Assembly: GCA_022729775.1 (NCBI GenBank)
Contig: DZBA01000027.1
Location: 1,496 to 16,891 of the forward strand
Direction: 5' to 3'
From: Anaerolinea thermophila
GTDB lineage: Bacteria; Chloroflexota; Anaerolineae; Anaerolineales; Villigracilaceae
Length of the DNA stretch: 15,396 bases
The notes beneath the pieces were generated by a model. The model did no database searches, was not told where the DNA came from, and saw only the letters and a program-made list of their open reading frames with translations. Each line of letters opens with the position of its first letter. Within the stretch, counting starts at the first letter, position 1. The position numbers were made by a program, and so were the translations under genes. Below, in pieces: positions 15,394 to 15,396 of this stretch.

Positions 15394-15396
15394 GAA

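Noticed and set aside
15182..15396. A further gene fragment at the right end
   Set aside because: The minus-strand frame there runs into the antisense of the FAD gene and the region is dominated by inverted repeats.

Overview
The window looks like chromosomal sequence from a Chloroflexota bacterium, most likely Anaerolineae-like. This is an inference from the lipoprotein style of the binding protein, the many CGCG-rich words, and several intergenic hairpins built from CACGAAG and CACGGAG words. No rRNA, tRNA or housekeeping gene confirms it.

Layout. Positions 64-11005 carry eight genes, all on the minus strand. In transcription order they are: a GntR/HutC-type regulator (11005-10283), a histidine/aromatic ammonia-lyase (10085-8562), a first MmgE/PrpD protein (8560-7187), a peptide-class ABC binding lipoprotein (7128-5560), a DppC-type permease (5302-4427), a fused double ATPase (4413-2335), a DppB-type permease (2338-1391) and a second MmgE/PrpD protein (1389-64). 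Junctions are mostly 1-nt gaps or a 4-nt overlap, so they are probably translationally coupled. Divergently, on the plus strand, lie a 919-residue molybdenum hydroxylase with fused 2Fe-2S and molybdopterin domains (11205-13964) and, after a 347-bp gap, its FAD subunit (14312-15181). A shared control region lies between 11006 and 11204.

Interpretation. The set reads as an uptake-and-catabolism module: a five-component-class transporter imports a small nitrogenous substrate, the MIO-type lyase removes ammonia to give an unsaturated acid, and one or both PrpD-fold enzymes act on the product. The molybdenum hydroxylase may oxidise a heteroaromatic ring. The regulator resembles HutC, but urocanase, imidazolonepropionase and formiminoglutamase are all absent from the window, and the lyase active site departs from canonical HutH in two loops. 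The substrate is therefore open, and this is the best candidate for an undescribed pathway here.

Non-coding structure is unusually rich. A composite of two different palindromes occurs at 1-60 and, inverted, at 10112-10269, so the seven-gene block is bracketed by inverted copies. The second copy contains seven 16-bp tandem repeats. A related palindrome lies after the binding-protein gene. Larger imperfect inverted repeats sit at 5408-5480, 14020-14266 and 15249-15393.
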